Assembly: GCF_001865575.2 (NCBI RefSeq)
Contig: NZ_CP017562.2
Location: 1,178,001-1,242,000 of the forward strand
Source of the DNA: Paraburkholderia sprentiae WSM5005
GTDB taxonomy: Bacteria; Pseudomonadota; Gammaproteobacteria; Burkholderiales; Burkholderiaceae
Reading direction: 5' to 3'
DNA length: 64,000 bases
Below are positions 40,329 to 48,495 of the stretch, in pieces. The position numbers and the translations under genes were made by a program. The number at the start of each line of letters is the position of its first letter. Position 1 is the stretch's first letter. The notes under the pieces were generated by a model. The model worked only from the letters and a program-made list of their open reading frames with translations, did no database searches and had not been told where the DNA came from.

Positions 40329-40640
40329 TTATTGGCTGGCAGGCGCACCAACGCCGGCCTTTTTCTGGGCTGCCTGCAGCTTGTCCGGATAGTTCGGATC
40401 GTTCTGCGCCGGCTGGTAGCCCGCGTCTTCGAGTTTCTTCAGTTCGGCGTTCTTTTTCGCGCGAGCCTGTTTGCGCGCCGCCTTACGTTCGGCCTTGGTT
40501 GGCTTTGGGGTGGTCGCCGTCGCGCCCTCTTGAGTTGCGGCGTCCGTCGAACCCTGTGCGAACGCGAGCGGGATCGTGCCGGCCACCAGTGCGGCGACCG
40601 AAACCCCGAGCATGATTCGTTTAATGGCGAAGGTCTTCAT
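40329..40640 (-). CDS. Small exported DUF4148-like protein
   Basis: A protein of 103 residues. The signal peptide spans about 1-28 (cut AFA-QG). A Lys/Ala-rich central stretch follows (KAERKAARKQARAKKNAEL), then a short conserved tail (GYQPAQNDPNYPDKLQAAQKK). This layout is common in Burkholderiales periplasmic proteins of unknown role. The ATG at 40640 has GAGGGG upstream and starts the signal peptide. Confidence 0.75.
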   Translation of the reverse strand: MKTFAIKRIMLGVSVAALVAGTIPLAFAQGSTDAATQEGATATTPKPTKAERKAARKQARAKKNAELKKLEDAGYQPAQNDPNYPDKLQAAQKKAGVGAPASQ

Positions 40641-41226
40641 CACTGATATCCCCTCAAAAAGTTGACGATAACGTACGAGTTGCGTCTGCGAATCGTGAAC
40701 CGCCACGGCGAGTCGCGCAGCTTGCGCGCGAACCGTCAACGAAAGCTTACAGGCAAATAGCGGGATGCGCGTGGCGGGTGTGGACGGCAACGTTCATCGC
40801 TCGATCGACGGCTATTGACGTGCGATATGGGCCTGCGATACTCGCTGAATCCGTATTCGCCGCCCGGTTATCTCGGTCCGTCCGTCGAGTTCTCCCGCGG
40901 AGATGGCGGTCGAGGAGACTCGAGTATTTCGTTACCGCCATCGTTCTGGGACAAACTGGTAGCCGCTCGTCCGCGCTTATAGCCCGCTGCGTCATACGCT
41001 CGCGCCCGTACCTCGCCGTCACGAAACCAAGACGACGCACATTTCATCCGTCATCGATTTTTTCGCATGGCCGCCCCGCGAGGAGTATCGTTTAAGCGCG
41101 CCGGAAGCGCCAAAACCGGCAGTCCTCTATAAGACAGGCGCTTCCCAGAGTCCAGACCTGCTCGACAAAGCGCGGCGTTTCCAACATGCAACGAAGCGAC
41201 ATCAAGTTATCGAGGAGGACAAAAAC
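40641..41226. other. Intergenic region between two exported-protein genes
   Basis: 586 bases between divergently transcribed genes. Open frames on both strands (for example 40778-41095) are Arg/Ser-rich shadows without domain or good start. The promoters of both flanking genes must lie here, but no confident -35/-10 pair was picked out. Confidence 0.45.
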
Positions 41227-41604
41227 GTGAAATCAGTCAATCTTTTGAAGGCGCTCGGTATTGCATTGTGCGTGGCGACCGCATCCAGCGCCTATGCCCA
41301 GGCGAGCGACGCGCAAGCGCCCGCCGACATGCAAGCCGCGCCGGCCACGAATGCAAAAGCCACGCGTGCGGCGGATCGCAAGCTGGGCCGCGACGTGCGG
41401 CGAGCGCTAGGTAGAGCGCCGGGCTTCAATGTATCGAACGTGTTCGTGCGGGCGCGCGGCGGCGCGGTGACGTTGAGCGGCTCGGTGCCTGAGGGCGGCA
41501 TGATCCAGCAGGCCGCCGACGTCGCGAAAGGCGTGCCGGGCGTGACCTCGGTGACCAACAAGCTCACATTGAACCTGCCCTCCCGCGGAAGTGGCGGGAG
41601 CTGA
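41227..41604 (+). CDS. BON-domain exported protein
   Basis: A protein of 125 residues. The signal peptide spans about 1-24 (cut AYA-QA). A linker rich in Ala and Lys leads to a BON domain at about 55-117 (RKLGRDVRRALGRAPGFNVSNVFVRARGGAVTLSGSVPE, then VTSVTNKL). BON domains bind phospholipid or membrane surfaces and are often induced by osmotic stress. The start is GTG at 41227, fixed by a strong AGGAGG eight bases upstream. Confidence 0.87.
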   Translation: MKSVNLLKALGIALCVATASSAYAQASDAQAPADMQAAPATNAKATRAADRKLGRDVRRALGRAPGFNVSNVFVRARGGAVTLSGSVPEGGMIQQAADVAKGVPGVTSVTNKLTLNLPSRGSGGS

Positions 41605-41643
41605 GCCTCGGAAGCCGACTTGTGAGCGGAGCGCCGCGAGCCT

Positions 41644-41694
41644 GCGGATCGTCCAGCCGAATAGCGCGGCCGCGGTGCGCTCCGGATCGAGCGC
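41644..41694 (-). repeat. Partial duplicate of the 3' end of the DUF1501 gene
   Basis: About 50 bases here match 41742-41790, inside the DUF1501 gene, with roughly seven differences and in direct orientation. On the minus strand this reads LDPERTAAALFGWTI, against LDPERTAAALFGRTI in the gene. It looks like the tail of a lost second DUF1501 gene or a local duplication. Confidence 0.65.
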
Positions 41695-41707
41695 AATCAT
41701 CAGCGCA

Positions 41708-42865
41708 TCAGGTACGCACGACGCCCGTCATCGGTCTGCCCGCGATCGTCCGCCCGAACAGCGCGGCCGCCGTACGCTCAGGATCGAGCCCGAGACTTTC
41801 ACTCGCGGTGCCGGCGATCAACGCATCGAGCGAGGCGGTCGGTTTCAGGTCGCGCGACTGATACAGCTGATGCGGCGCGAGTCCCGGCCAATCCGCGATC
41901 ACGCGTCCGCCCTGCACCGCCCCGCCCGACACCATCGCGACCGAACCGGTGCCATGATCGGTGCCGCCCGTGCCGTTCGCGGCCGCGGTCCTGCCGAACT
42001 CCGTGGCGACCAGTACCGTGGTGTTAATCCACGATGGCCCCATGCCGTCGCGCAACGCCGCGAGCATCGTGTCGAGCGCCTTCAACTGATTCGCGAGCCG
42101 CGCGTTCTGCGCGCTGTGCGTGTCCCATCCGCCGGTCTCGATCATCGCGATGCGCGGACCGTCGTCGCGCGCCAGAAAACTGGCCGCGAGCTTGCCGAGG
42201 CTCGCCGGATCCTGACGCGCGCCGGCATCGCCCGCGAGACCGCGCGCGGCCATCGCCGATTCCCACAGCGGACGCAACTGTGCGTCCTGCTCGTACAGCT
42301 GCGACACGCGCGCGAGCAGATCGTCGGGCGCCTGCGGCAAGGCCGACGGCGCGTACGACGTGACCGTGGCCGGACCGCGCAGCGCCATCGGCACGGTCGG
42401 CGCGAACGCAATGGCGTTTTCGCGGGTGGCGGGCAATTGCGCGGCGAGCCGGTTGAGCCAGCCGTCCTTCATCTGATATGGCGACGTGCCGCCCGTTTCC
42501 AGCACGTTCTGTCCGTCGAAATGCGAGCGGTCGCGATACGGCGACGCGACCGCGTGCACGAACAGCGCCTCGCGCTGCGCGTACAGCTTCGCCATCTGCG
42601 CGAGCGCCGGATGCAAAGCGAAGGTGCCGTCCAGATGCGGTGCTTGCGACGCATCGATGGCGAGCGATCCGCGCAACGTCGCATACGCGGGGTCCGCATA
42701 CGGCACGACGATGTTCAGGCCATCGGCTGCGCCACGCTGAATCACGAACACGAAGCGGCGCTCGGTCGCGACGTGCGCGAACGCAATGCGCGGCGATACG
42801 AACAGCGCGCCGGCACCGGCGGCGGCGACGCTCAGAAACTGGCGGCGTGACAGCATGGCATTCAT
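41708..42865 (-). CDS. DUF1501 family exported protein
   Basis: A protein of 385 residues. The N-terminal twin-arginine signal (SRRQFLSVAAAGAGALFVSP) indicates export of a folded protein by Tat. The body shows the sulfatase/alkaline phosphatase-like DUF1501 pattern (FVFVIQRGAADGLNIVVP, IAMIETGGWDTHS, VLVATEFGRTAAANGTGGTDHGTG). It is nearly always paired with a DUF1800 gene, as here (4-base overlap). The function of the pair is unknown. It may modify envelope or extracellular polymer. Confidence 0.9.
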   Translation of the reverse strand: MNAMLSRRQFLSVAAAGAGALFVSPRIAFAHVATERRFVFVIQRGAADGLNIVVPYADPAYATLRGSLAIDASQAPHLDGTFALHPALAQMAKLYAQREALFVHAVASPYRDRSHFDGQNVLETGGTSPYQMKDGWLNRLAAQLPATRENAIAFAPTVPMALRGPATVTSYAPSALPQAPDDLLARVSQLYEQDAQLRPLWESAMAARGLAGDAGARQDPASLGKLAASFLARDDGPRIAMIETGGWDTHSAQNARLANQLKALDTMLAALRDGMGPSWINTTVLVATEFGRTAAANGTGGTDHGTGSVAMVSGGAVQGGRVIADWPGLAPHQLYQSRDLKPTASLDALIAGTASESLGLDPERTAAALFGRTIAGRPMTGVVRT

Positions 42866-44382
42866 CTCCGTTGAAAGTCGGGCGATACGAGCAATAGCGC
42901 GATCGCCGTCGACGCGCTTTCCGCGCGCGACACCGCCGTCGCCGTCGGCTCGCTGAGCGAGCCAGCCAGCAAGGTCTGGCCGAGTGAGCGCGCATCGAGC
43001 CGGTCGCCCACGCGCGCGGCAAAACGCTGCGCGACCTCGACACGGCGCACGAGCGCATCGGGCGCGGCCCAGCTCGCGGCGATATCGTCGTAGCCGGCGG
43101 GCGAACCGGGACGCCACACCGGCTGACCGAGCTGCGTGAGAATCGGCGCACTCTGCAGATTGCCGAGGTCGTGCCAGCCGAGTCCGCGCATCGACGAAAT
43201 GGTCCACTCCCACGGCGTCTTGAACTTCGACGCGGTGGCCGACCACGCTTGCGGTATATCGATCAGCGCGCGATAGACGGTCGGCAAATCGCCGTCGCTG
43301 CGCGCGAACGCATCCGCTAGACGATCGCTGACGCCGGGCGGCGGATTGTCGGCGACGAAATGGCGCGCGAGCTTGGTGCCGATATGCTGCGCGGTGGCCG
43401 GCGCGTGCGCGAGGTCATGCAGGATCGCGAGCGCCTGTTGCTCGCCGACTTGGTCGTAGCGGCGTCCCATGATCGTGCGCGAGCCCGGCTCGTGCAGCGC
43501 CGAGCGGAACACGAAACTGCCGGGTTCGCCGTTCTGCTCCAGCGCGCGGCGGTTGGCGTTGGCGCCGCCGTTGCCGGGATTGCCGACGAGGCTCCAGCCG
43601 GTCAGCGCGCGCGCGAACTCGGTCACGTCGTCCTGGCGATAGCCGCTGCGCACGCCGAGCGTATGCAGCTCCATGATCTCGCGCGCGAGATTCTCGTTGA
43701 GCCCGCGTTTGTTGTCCGGATTGCGTTGCGCGGCGCGAAGCGCGGCCATGCTGTCGGGGCCGACCGAACGGGTCTGGTCGAGGAACAGCTGCATGGCCGG
43801 ATGACGCTCGACTGCCACCAGCATCTCCTCGAAACGGCCGAGCACGTGCGGGCGAATCGCCTCCGCTTCGAACGAGCCGGCGAGCGCCGCGACGCCAGGC
43901 TTTTCCGTCGACACCGCGAAGTGATTCGCCCAGAAATGCACGAGGCGTTCGATGAACGGAGTGGGCGTGGTCAGCGCGCTCGCCACGCGCGCGTTAACCG
44001 ACGAGCGGTACATATCGCGTATTTCGACGCGCAGCGCTTTTCGTTCTGATTGCCTCGCAGCTTGCGCGTCGGTCTGGCTGGCCGCCGCGGCGTTGCCGGC
44101 GATGCTGGTTGCACCGTTGGTCGCATTCGGGCTCGAGTTGCTCTCCTCGCCCGCCTGCTGTTTCGCCTGTTGCTCGATCCGCATGCGCTGCTGCAAGAGC
44201 TGCGTCGACAACGCGATCGAATCGGGCTGGTTCGCCCACGCGGCCGGCCGCGGCTGATACTGCTCGAACTGCGCGAGCAGCCAACCTTTCGGATCGGCGG
44301 GCGGCGTGTCGTCGGCGCGCGCGCCGAGGCCGAAGCGGTTCAGTGCGATCGCCGCGGCATTCAGGTTCGGTGAGTTGGCCAT
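42862..44382 (-). CDS. DUF1800 family protein
   Basis: A protein of 506 residues with the hallmark stretches of DUF1800 (AIALNRFGLGARADD near the start, LVHFWANHFAVSTEK, NENLAREIMELHTLGV, DVTEFARALTGWS). The fold and reaction are not established. It is cotranscribed with the DUF1501 gene and downstream of the sigma-factor gene set, so it is probably an envelope-stress or secretion-associated function. Confidence 0.9.
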   Translation of the reverse strand: MANSPNLNAAAIALNRFGLGARADDTPPADPKGWLLAQFEQYQPRPAAWANQPDSIALSTQLLQQRMRIEQQAKQQAGEESNSSPNATNGATSIAGNAAAASQTDAQAARQSERKALRVEIRDMYRSSVNARVASALTTPTPFIERLVHFWANHFAVSTEKPGVAALAGSFEAEAIRPHVLGRFEEMLVAVERHPAMQLFLDQTRSVGPDSMAALRAAQRNPDNKRGLNENLAREIMELHTLGVRSGYRQDDVTEFARALTGWSLVGNPGNGGANANRRALEQNGEPGSFVFRSALHEPGSRTIMGRRYDQVGEQQALAILHDLAHAPATAQHIGTKLARHFVADNPPPGVSDRLADAFARSDGDLPTVYRALIDIPQAWSATASKFKTPWEWTISSMRGLGWHDLGNLQSAPILTQLGQPVWRPGSPAGYDDIAASWAAPDALVRRVEVAQRFAARVGDRLDARSLGQTLLAGSLSEPTATAVSRAESASTAIALLLVSPDFQRR

Positions 44383-44464
44383 ACGATCCTCGTCGGCGGC
44401 TAAGTCGCCTGCCTATCCGTTAAACGGCCGGCACGCCGAAATCCGTCGCTGTCGCGCGCGTTTT

Positions 44465-44998
44465 TTATTTGCCCGATGCCGCATTCGCCGAAGCGCTTTG
44501 CTCGGCGTTGGCCGGCTTCTTCGCGTTCGGCCCGGACTGCGCTTCGCGCCATTGCCCGCGCAGCTTCAGACTCTCGGCGAATTCGACGCGCTCCTCGGGG
44601 GTCAGCGTCGCCGCGAAATCGGCGACGCTCGCTTCGACCCTCGCGCGCAGGCTGCTATCGGCCGCACGGGTGCGCGCGAGCGCAGCATCGAGCGCCGCGC
44701 GGTCGAATTGCGGCGCGGCCAGCAGACGCAGCACCTCGCGCCGCCCTTCGCGCCCCTCGCGCGCATACTGCCGAGCGTCGCGACGCGCGTTCCTGAGGCC
44801 GTCGACAAACGCTTGCCGCCGCTGCGCCGACAGCGGCTCGGCGGCGAACCGCAGCGCGCGCGGGTCCTGCACCGCCGCCCCCTGATTCGCACCGTGCGCC
44901 GCAAACCACTGATACGCGCCACCGGCGATCGCACCGAGCAGGAATACGTTGAGCACCGCGGAGCCCAGCAGCGCAAATTTCCACGAGCGCCCGTTCAT
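44465..44998 (-). CDS. Periplasmic Spy/CpxP-like (heavy-metal sensor) protein
   Basis: A protein of 177 residues. An N-terminal membrane anchor lies at about 10-32, then a helical periplasmic domain (LSAQRRQAFVDGLRNARRDA, then LTPEERVEFAESL) of the Metal_resist/CpxP type, with repeated LTxxxR-like turns. Members act as periplasmic chaperones or as sensors restraining a sigma factor. It overlaps the upstream gene as ATGA at 44995-44998. The start at 44998 is preferred over 45010. Confidence 0.78.
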   Translation of the reverse strand: MNGRSWKFALLGSAVLNVFLLGAIAGGAYQWFAAHGANQGAAVQDPRALRFAAEPLSAQRRQAFVDGLRNARRDARQYAREGREGRREVLRLLAAPQFDRAALDAALARTRAADSSLRARVEASVADFAATLTPEERVEFAESLKLRGQWREAQSGPNAKKPANAEQSASANAASGK

Positions 44999-45411
44999 TC
45001 GCCGCTCCAATCGGCGGGGGTGCCGCCGAAGCTCGAAGTCAGATACGAGGCTTCATGCACGACCGGCGCGTTTTCGGTCAGCACGAAAAACGACACCGCG
45101 AACGCGCCGGCCACGCCGCCGAGCAGCCCGACGCCGGCTACCGCCGCGCCCGACCACCACAGGCGCCAGCGCGCGGTCGGCCGCCGCGACGGCGCGCCAT
45201 CGATGATGCGGCGCTGCAGTTCGAGGCTCGGCGGCTCGAGCCGGTCGGCGGCGAGCCAAGCGTCGAGGCCGGCCGCGTCGCTCAACGCCGCGTCGGCTTC
45301 TACGCGATGCGCGCGCGCCCACGCCTGCGCGGCTTCGCGTTCGCGCTCGGGCCAGCGGCGCGCGTCGGCGCCGTAGGCTGCAACGATCTGATGGAATCTT
45401 TCGGGCGTCAT
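44995..45411 (-). CDS. Single-pass membrane protein, putative anti-sigma factor
   Basis: A protein of 138 residues: a cytoplasmic N-terminal helical region of about 80 residues, one membrane segment at about 86-110, and a short periplasmic tail. It is encoded directly after the ECF sigma factor with a 4-base overlap, the classic place for a membrane anti-sigma factor. It lacks the HxxxCxxC zinc motif. The role is inferred from context. Confidence 0.7.
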   Translation of the reverse strand: MTPERFHQIVAAYGADARRWPEREREAAQAWARAHRVEADAALSDAAGLDAWLAADRLEPPSLELQRRIIDGAPSRRPTARWRLWWSGAAVAGVGLLGGVAGAFAVSFFVLTENAPVVHEASYLTSSFGGTPADWSGE

Positions 45412-45974
45412 GACTTGTCCTTACTAAGGCCGCTGTCGGCCAGTCGAGCGCGCAGACCGCGGCGCGCGCGGGTCAGCAGACTTTCCAGCGCGTCGACGCT
45501 GACGCCCATCAAGGCGGCAGCGTCGACGTTCGACATTTCCTGGTAATAGGTCAGCACGAGCGCTTCGCGCTGTCGCGCCGGCAACGCGGCGAGCGCTGCA
45601 CGCACGCGCGCGTGGTCGGCGCGTGCTTCGAGCTGCGCGTCGGGTGACGCGGCGGGATCGGCCGAGTCGGGCAGTTCGTCGCGCGGGTCTTCGCGCTGGC
45701 CGCGCAGACGGTCATAGCAAAGATTGAGCGCGACCCGATGCATCCATGTGTCGAACTTCGCTTCGCCTTCACGCCAGCGCACCGCCTGCTTCCAGATTCG
45801 CACGAACACCTCCTGCGCGACGTCCTCCGCTTCCATGCGATCGCCGAGCATGCGGGTAGCGAGCGCGAGCAGCCGCGGCAGCTTGCGCGCGACCAGCGAG
45901 CGGACCGCGCCGGGCTCCTCGCGGCCCACGCGCGCGATCAGCTCGGCATCCGGATCGGGCGGCACGTCGCTCAA
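45408..45974 (-). CDS. ECF-family RNA polymerase sigma factor
   Basis: A sigma factor of 188 residues with region 2 (MEAEDVAQEVFVRIWKQ, FDTWMHRVALNLCYDRLRG) and region 4 (LAALPARQREALVLTYYQEMSNVDAAALMGVSVDALESLLTRARRGLR). A short acidic linker joins them, and region 1.1 is absent. It heads a leftward operon with the putative anti-sigma, Spy-like, DUF1800 and DUF1501 genes, which are its probable targets. Confidence 0.92.
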   Translation of the reverse strand: MSDVPPDPDAELIARVGREEPGAVRSLVARKLPRLLALATRMLGDRMEAEDVAQEVFVRIWKQAVRWREGEAKFDTWMHRVALNLCYDRLRGQREDPRDELPDSADPAASPDAQLEARADHARVRAALAALPARQREALVLTYYQEMSNVDAAALMGVSVDALESLLTRARRGLRARLADSGLSKDKS

Positions 45975-46131
45975 GGCGCGCGGTTCCGTCGCGGCATCGC
46001 GCGCGCGCTTTCGCGTGCGGACCGCATCGCGGGATCAACGTCGTTCACTTGCCGCCGCTCCTTAAGCTGTCGTCGTATCGTTATGGTTTCGTGCCGCTAA
46101 GCCGCTAAGCCGCCTGGTATCAGGTACGCGG

Positions 46132-46233
46132 TCAATATACGACGACCGCCGGCCGGTAATAGGCCGGACGTGCCGGATAGACCACACAGCCGGCGAGCGA
46201 GGCCACCAGCAGAATCATCACGAGTGTTTTCAT
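46132..46233 (-). CDS. 33-residue lipoprotein
   Basis: A very short gene encoding a lipoprotein signal with lipobox SLAGC (Cys16), followed by only 17 residues rich in Tyr, Pro and Val (VVYPARPAYYRPAVVVY). The start at 46233 lies 12 bases after the stop of the YXWGXW gene, same direction, so the two are probably cotranscribed. Small lipoproteins of this style occur next to YXWGXW-repeat proteins in Burkholderiales. Confidence 0.65.
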   Translation of the reverse strand: MKTLVMILLVASLAGCVVYPARPAYYRPAVVVY

Positions 46234-46245
46234 CGCCAATCCCGT

Positions 46246-46566
46246 TCAAGCCCAATGTCCTTCGATCCAGCGCCAGTGCGGCCCGCGTTGCGCCCAATGC
46301 CCGGGCACCCAGCGATAGCCGGCGCGCACCGGCTGCCAGTGGCCGGGCGCCCACACGTATTGGCCATGCTGCCAGCGCCAGCGGCCCTGATCCCACACAT
46401 AGCCGGCCCGCGGCGCGGGCACGACTTCGACGCGCGGCGGCGGCGGTGGCACCATCGGCGCGATCATCACTTGGGCGGATGCCGGCGCGGACGTTAGCGT
46501 GGCCGCGCAGCACAGCGCGACAGCGAGCGTCGAACCCAGCAGACGAATCATGCGGTTGGTGTTCAT
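46246..46566 (-). CDS. YXWGXW-repeat exported protein
   Basis: A protein of 106 residues. The signal peptide spans about 1-32 (cut ASA-QV). After a Pro-rich stretch (PPPPPRVEVVP) come four to five repeats with spaced aromatic residues (YVWDQGRWRWQHGQYVWAPGHW, split over residues 55-80, then YRWVPGHW and HWRWIEGHW). Function is unknown; it is an envelope protein. The ATG at 46566 has GGGAGA upstream. Confidence 0.8.
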   Translation of the reverse strand: MNTNRMIRLLGSTLAVALCCAATLTSAPASAQVMIAPMVPPPPPRVEVVPAPRAGYVWDQGRWRWQHGQYVWAPGHWQPVRAGYRWVPGHWAQRGPHWRWIEGHWA

Positions 46567-46757
46567 GTCGGTTTCTCCCTTCAAAGCCGAAAAACACGGC
46601 GCCCGAAACTTGGGCCGTTTCTACTTGAACGCTGTAGCGAGAAAAATCCGTCGCTGTATCGCAGAAAAAATCAGCGGGAGACTTCTTGTGCGCTCGTCGA
46701 CGGTGCGGACCGATGAGGTATGCTCATCCGCTTCGCGAACCTTCTGTGTCCTTCCCG

Positions 46758-47444
46758 ATGCCCGATTTTCCTTTCGACGCCGTGCTCTTCGACTGCGACG
46801 GCGTGCTTGTCGATTCCGAACCCATCACGAACCGCGTGCTCACCGAGATGCTCGGCGAGCTCGGCTGGCATCTGAGCGTCGAAGAGACGATGCGCATTTT
46901 CGTCGGCAAGATGGTCAAGGACGAAGCCGCGTTGATCGAGGCGCGCACCGGTTTTGCGATCACCGCCGAGTGGCTGACGCAGTTCCGCGCGCGTCGCAAC
47001 GTGGCGCTCGACCACGCGTTGCGCGCCATCGACGGGGCGCCCGCCGCGGTGCGCGCGCTGCGGCAGACTTTGAACGGACGCATTGCGGTGGCATCGGGCG
47101 CGGATCGCGTGAAGATCGAATTGCAACTGGTGAAGGCTGGCATTCTCGACTGCTTCGACGGACGCATTTTTAGCGGCCACGAAATGCCGCGCAGCAAGCC
47201 GTTTCCCGATGTCTATCTCGCTGCCGCCGCGGGACTCGGCGTCGACCCGGCCCGTTGCGCGGTCATCGAGGATACGGTGACGGGCGCGACCGCGGGCGTC
47301 GCGGCCGGCGCGACCGTGTTCGGCTATTGCCCGACGCACCTAGGTCACAGCAGCGCGACCGCGTTGCATGGCGCGGGGGCGGTGCACGTGTTCAGGGAAA
47401 TGGCCGAGCTACCGGCATTGCTCGCGGGATGGGTCAGGCGCTGA
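46758..47444 (+). CDS. HAD-superfamily phosphatase
   Basis: A hydrolase of 228 residues. Motif I is FDCDGVLVDSE (nucleophile Asp and acid/base Asp), the motif II Ser is in VASGAD, the motif III Lys in RSKPFPDVY, and motif IV VIEDTVTG. A helical cap lies between motifs I and II. This is the beta-phosphoglucomutase/phosphoglycolate phosphatase-like subclass; the substrate is probably a small sugar phosphate. Start at 46758; the frame is open further upstream without a supported start. Confidence 0.9.
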   Translation: MPDFPFDAVLFDCDGVLVDSEPITNRVLTEMLGELGWHLSVEETMRIFVGKMVKDEAALIEARTGFAITAEWLTQFRARRNVALDHALRAIDGAPAAVRALRQTLNGRIAVASGADRVKIELQLVKAGILDCFDGRIFSGHEMPRSKPFPDVYLAAAAGLGVDPARCAVIEDTVTGATAGVAAGATVFGYCPTHLGHSSATALHGAGAVHVFREMAELPALLAGWVRR

Positions 47445-47652
47445 TCGGCCGACGTGTTGTCGGTTGAACGACATCGGCCTGACGCAAGTTGGCCGACGCC
47501 GATCAGTTTTCGGCTGCGCAGATGCAGTCGATCAGCGCTGGAGCCAGTACAGACGGTCAATCGCGCCGTATGGCATGGTGCGTGCAACCGGTACAGCCGA
47601 GCGCAAAGCATTTGCGCGCTCGATGCCCATCCAACGTTGCCGGAGATTCATC

Positions 47653-47892
47653 ATGACCATCCTGACCCTTGCCGATCTGTCGCGCTGCGACGAACTCGAC
47701 CACGCCGCTTCACAGTCCGTGCGCGGCGGCCACTCGTGCTTCACGCGCGAATATCCGCCGTCGTGTTTCGGCGAAAAGCCGCCGCACTACAACCCGCCCC
47801 ACTACAACCCCTGGGAACCGGTACATAACGGCTGTGGCCCGGTCTACACCCCGGTCTGCCATCCGGGGCCGGGCAAGATCGTGCCGTTGTGA
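47653..47892 (+). CDS. Small peptide with GG-type leader (RiPP- or bacteriocin-like precursor)
   Basis: 79 residues with a leader-like N terminus (LADLSRCDELDHAASQSVRGG, residues 6-26: an acidic LxxLD helix ending in Gly-Gly). The core after the GG is rich in Pro, His, Tyr and Cys (CFTREYPPSCFGEKPP, a tandem PPHYN-PPHYN, NGCGPVYTPVCHPG; four Cys). This resembles double-glycine leader peptides. No maturation enzyme, peptidase-ABC exporter or immunity gene is visible within several kb, so the function is unproven. A GGAG site precedes the ATG. Confidence 0.6.
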   Translation: MTILTLADLSRCDELDHAASQSVRGGHSCFTREYPPSCFGEKPPHYNPPHYNPWEPVHNGCGPVYTPVCHPGPGKIVPL

Positions 47893-47981
47893 GCCCGGGC
47901 CTCGCGCCGTTGCGTACGACGGCGCAAGCTTGCATGCGGCCCGAGTCGGTACGACCGGGCCGCATCGCGCGTTTCGTGCAC

Positions 47982-48374
47982 TTACTCGAAGGCCGGATCG
48001 ATCGGCACGCGATAGCCGATCGCGAGCCGGTTCGTTTCATTGGCCATCCCGACGATTGCCTGCAGCTCGCCGAACATCTCGTCGGTCATGCCGGCGCGAC
48101 GCGCCGCGGCCGTGTGGCTCGCGACGCAATAGCCGCAGTTGTTCGTCACGCTGACCGCGACATAGAGCAGCTCCTTGACGAGCGGATCGAGCGCACCGGG
48201 CGCCATCACTTCCTTCAGGCTGTCCCATGTGCGCGCGAGCGTCGGCGGATGCTGCGCGATGTACTTCCAGAAGTTGTTCACGTCGTCGACCTGGCGGGTG
48301 GCTTTGATGTCGTCATAGACGGCTTTGACTTCGGGCGGCGCGTCGGGGTATTCGATGGGCTTGGGCTGGGTCAT
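47982..48374 (-). CDS. Carboxymuconolactone decarboxylase family protein (AhpD-like)
   Basis: A protein of 130 residues with the AhpD signature: Cys-Gly-Tyr-Cys followed by His (NNCGYCVASHTAAARRAG). This pair of redox cysteines is found in alkylhydroperoxidase-like proteins. It may give peroxide reduction or a thiol-linked role. True carboxymuconolactone decarboxylases lack the CxxC, so the redox reading is preferred. Confidence 0.88.
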   Translation of the reverse strand: MTQPKPIEYPDAPPEVKAVYDDIKATRQVDDVNNFWKYIAQHPPTLARTWDSLKEVMAPGALDPLVKELLYVAVSVTNNCGYCVASHTAAARRAGMTDEMFGELQAIVGMANETNRLAIGYRVPIDPAFE

Positions 48375-48495
48375 GGGGGCTCCTTGGCGTGGCGGTTCGG
48401 GGTGGGCGTTGGGGTATTGTGCGCTTGTGGTGGGGGCTGGGTGCGAAGGCGATCTTGCGCTGTACTAATTCTTCTCCACCTTCGGGCTGGATGAC

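Noticed and set aside
40778..41095. A 105-residue frame between the DUF4148-like and BON genes
   Set aside because: Arg/Ser-rich translation, weak start and an opposing open frame over the same bases. More likely intergenic.
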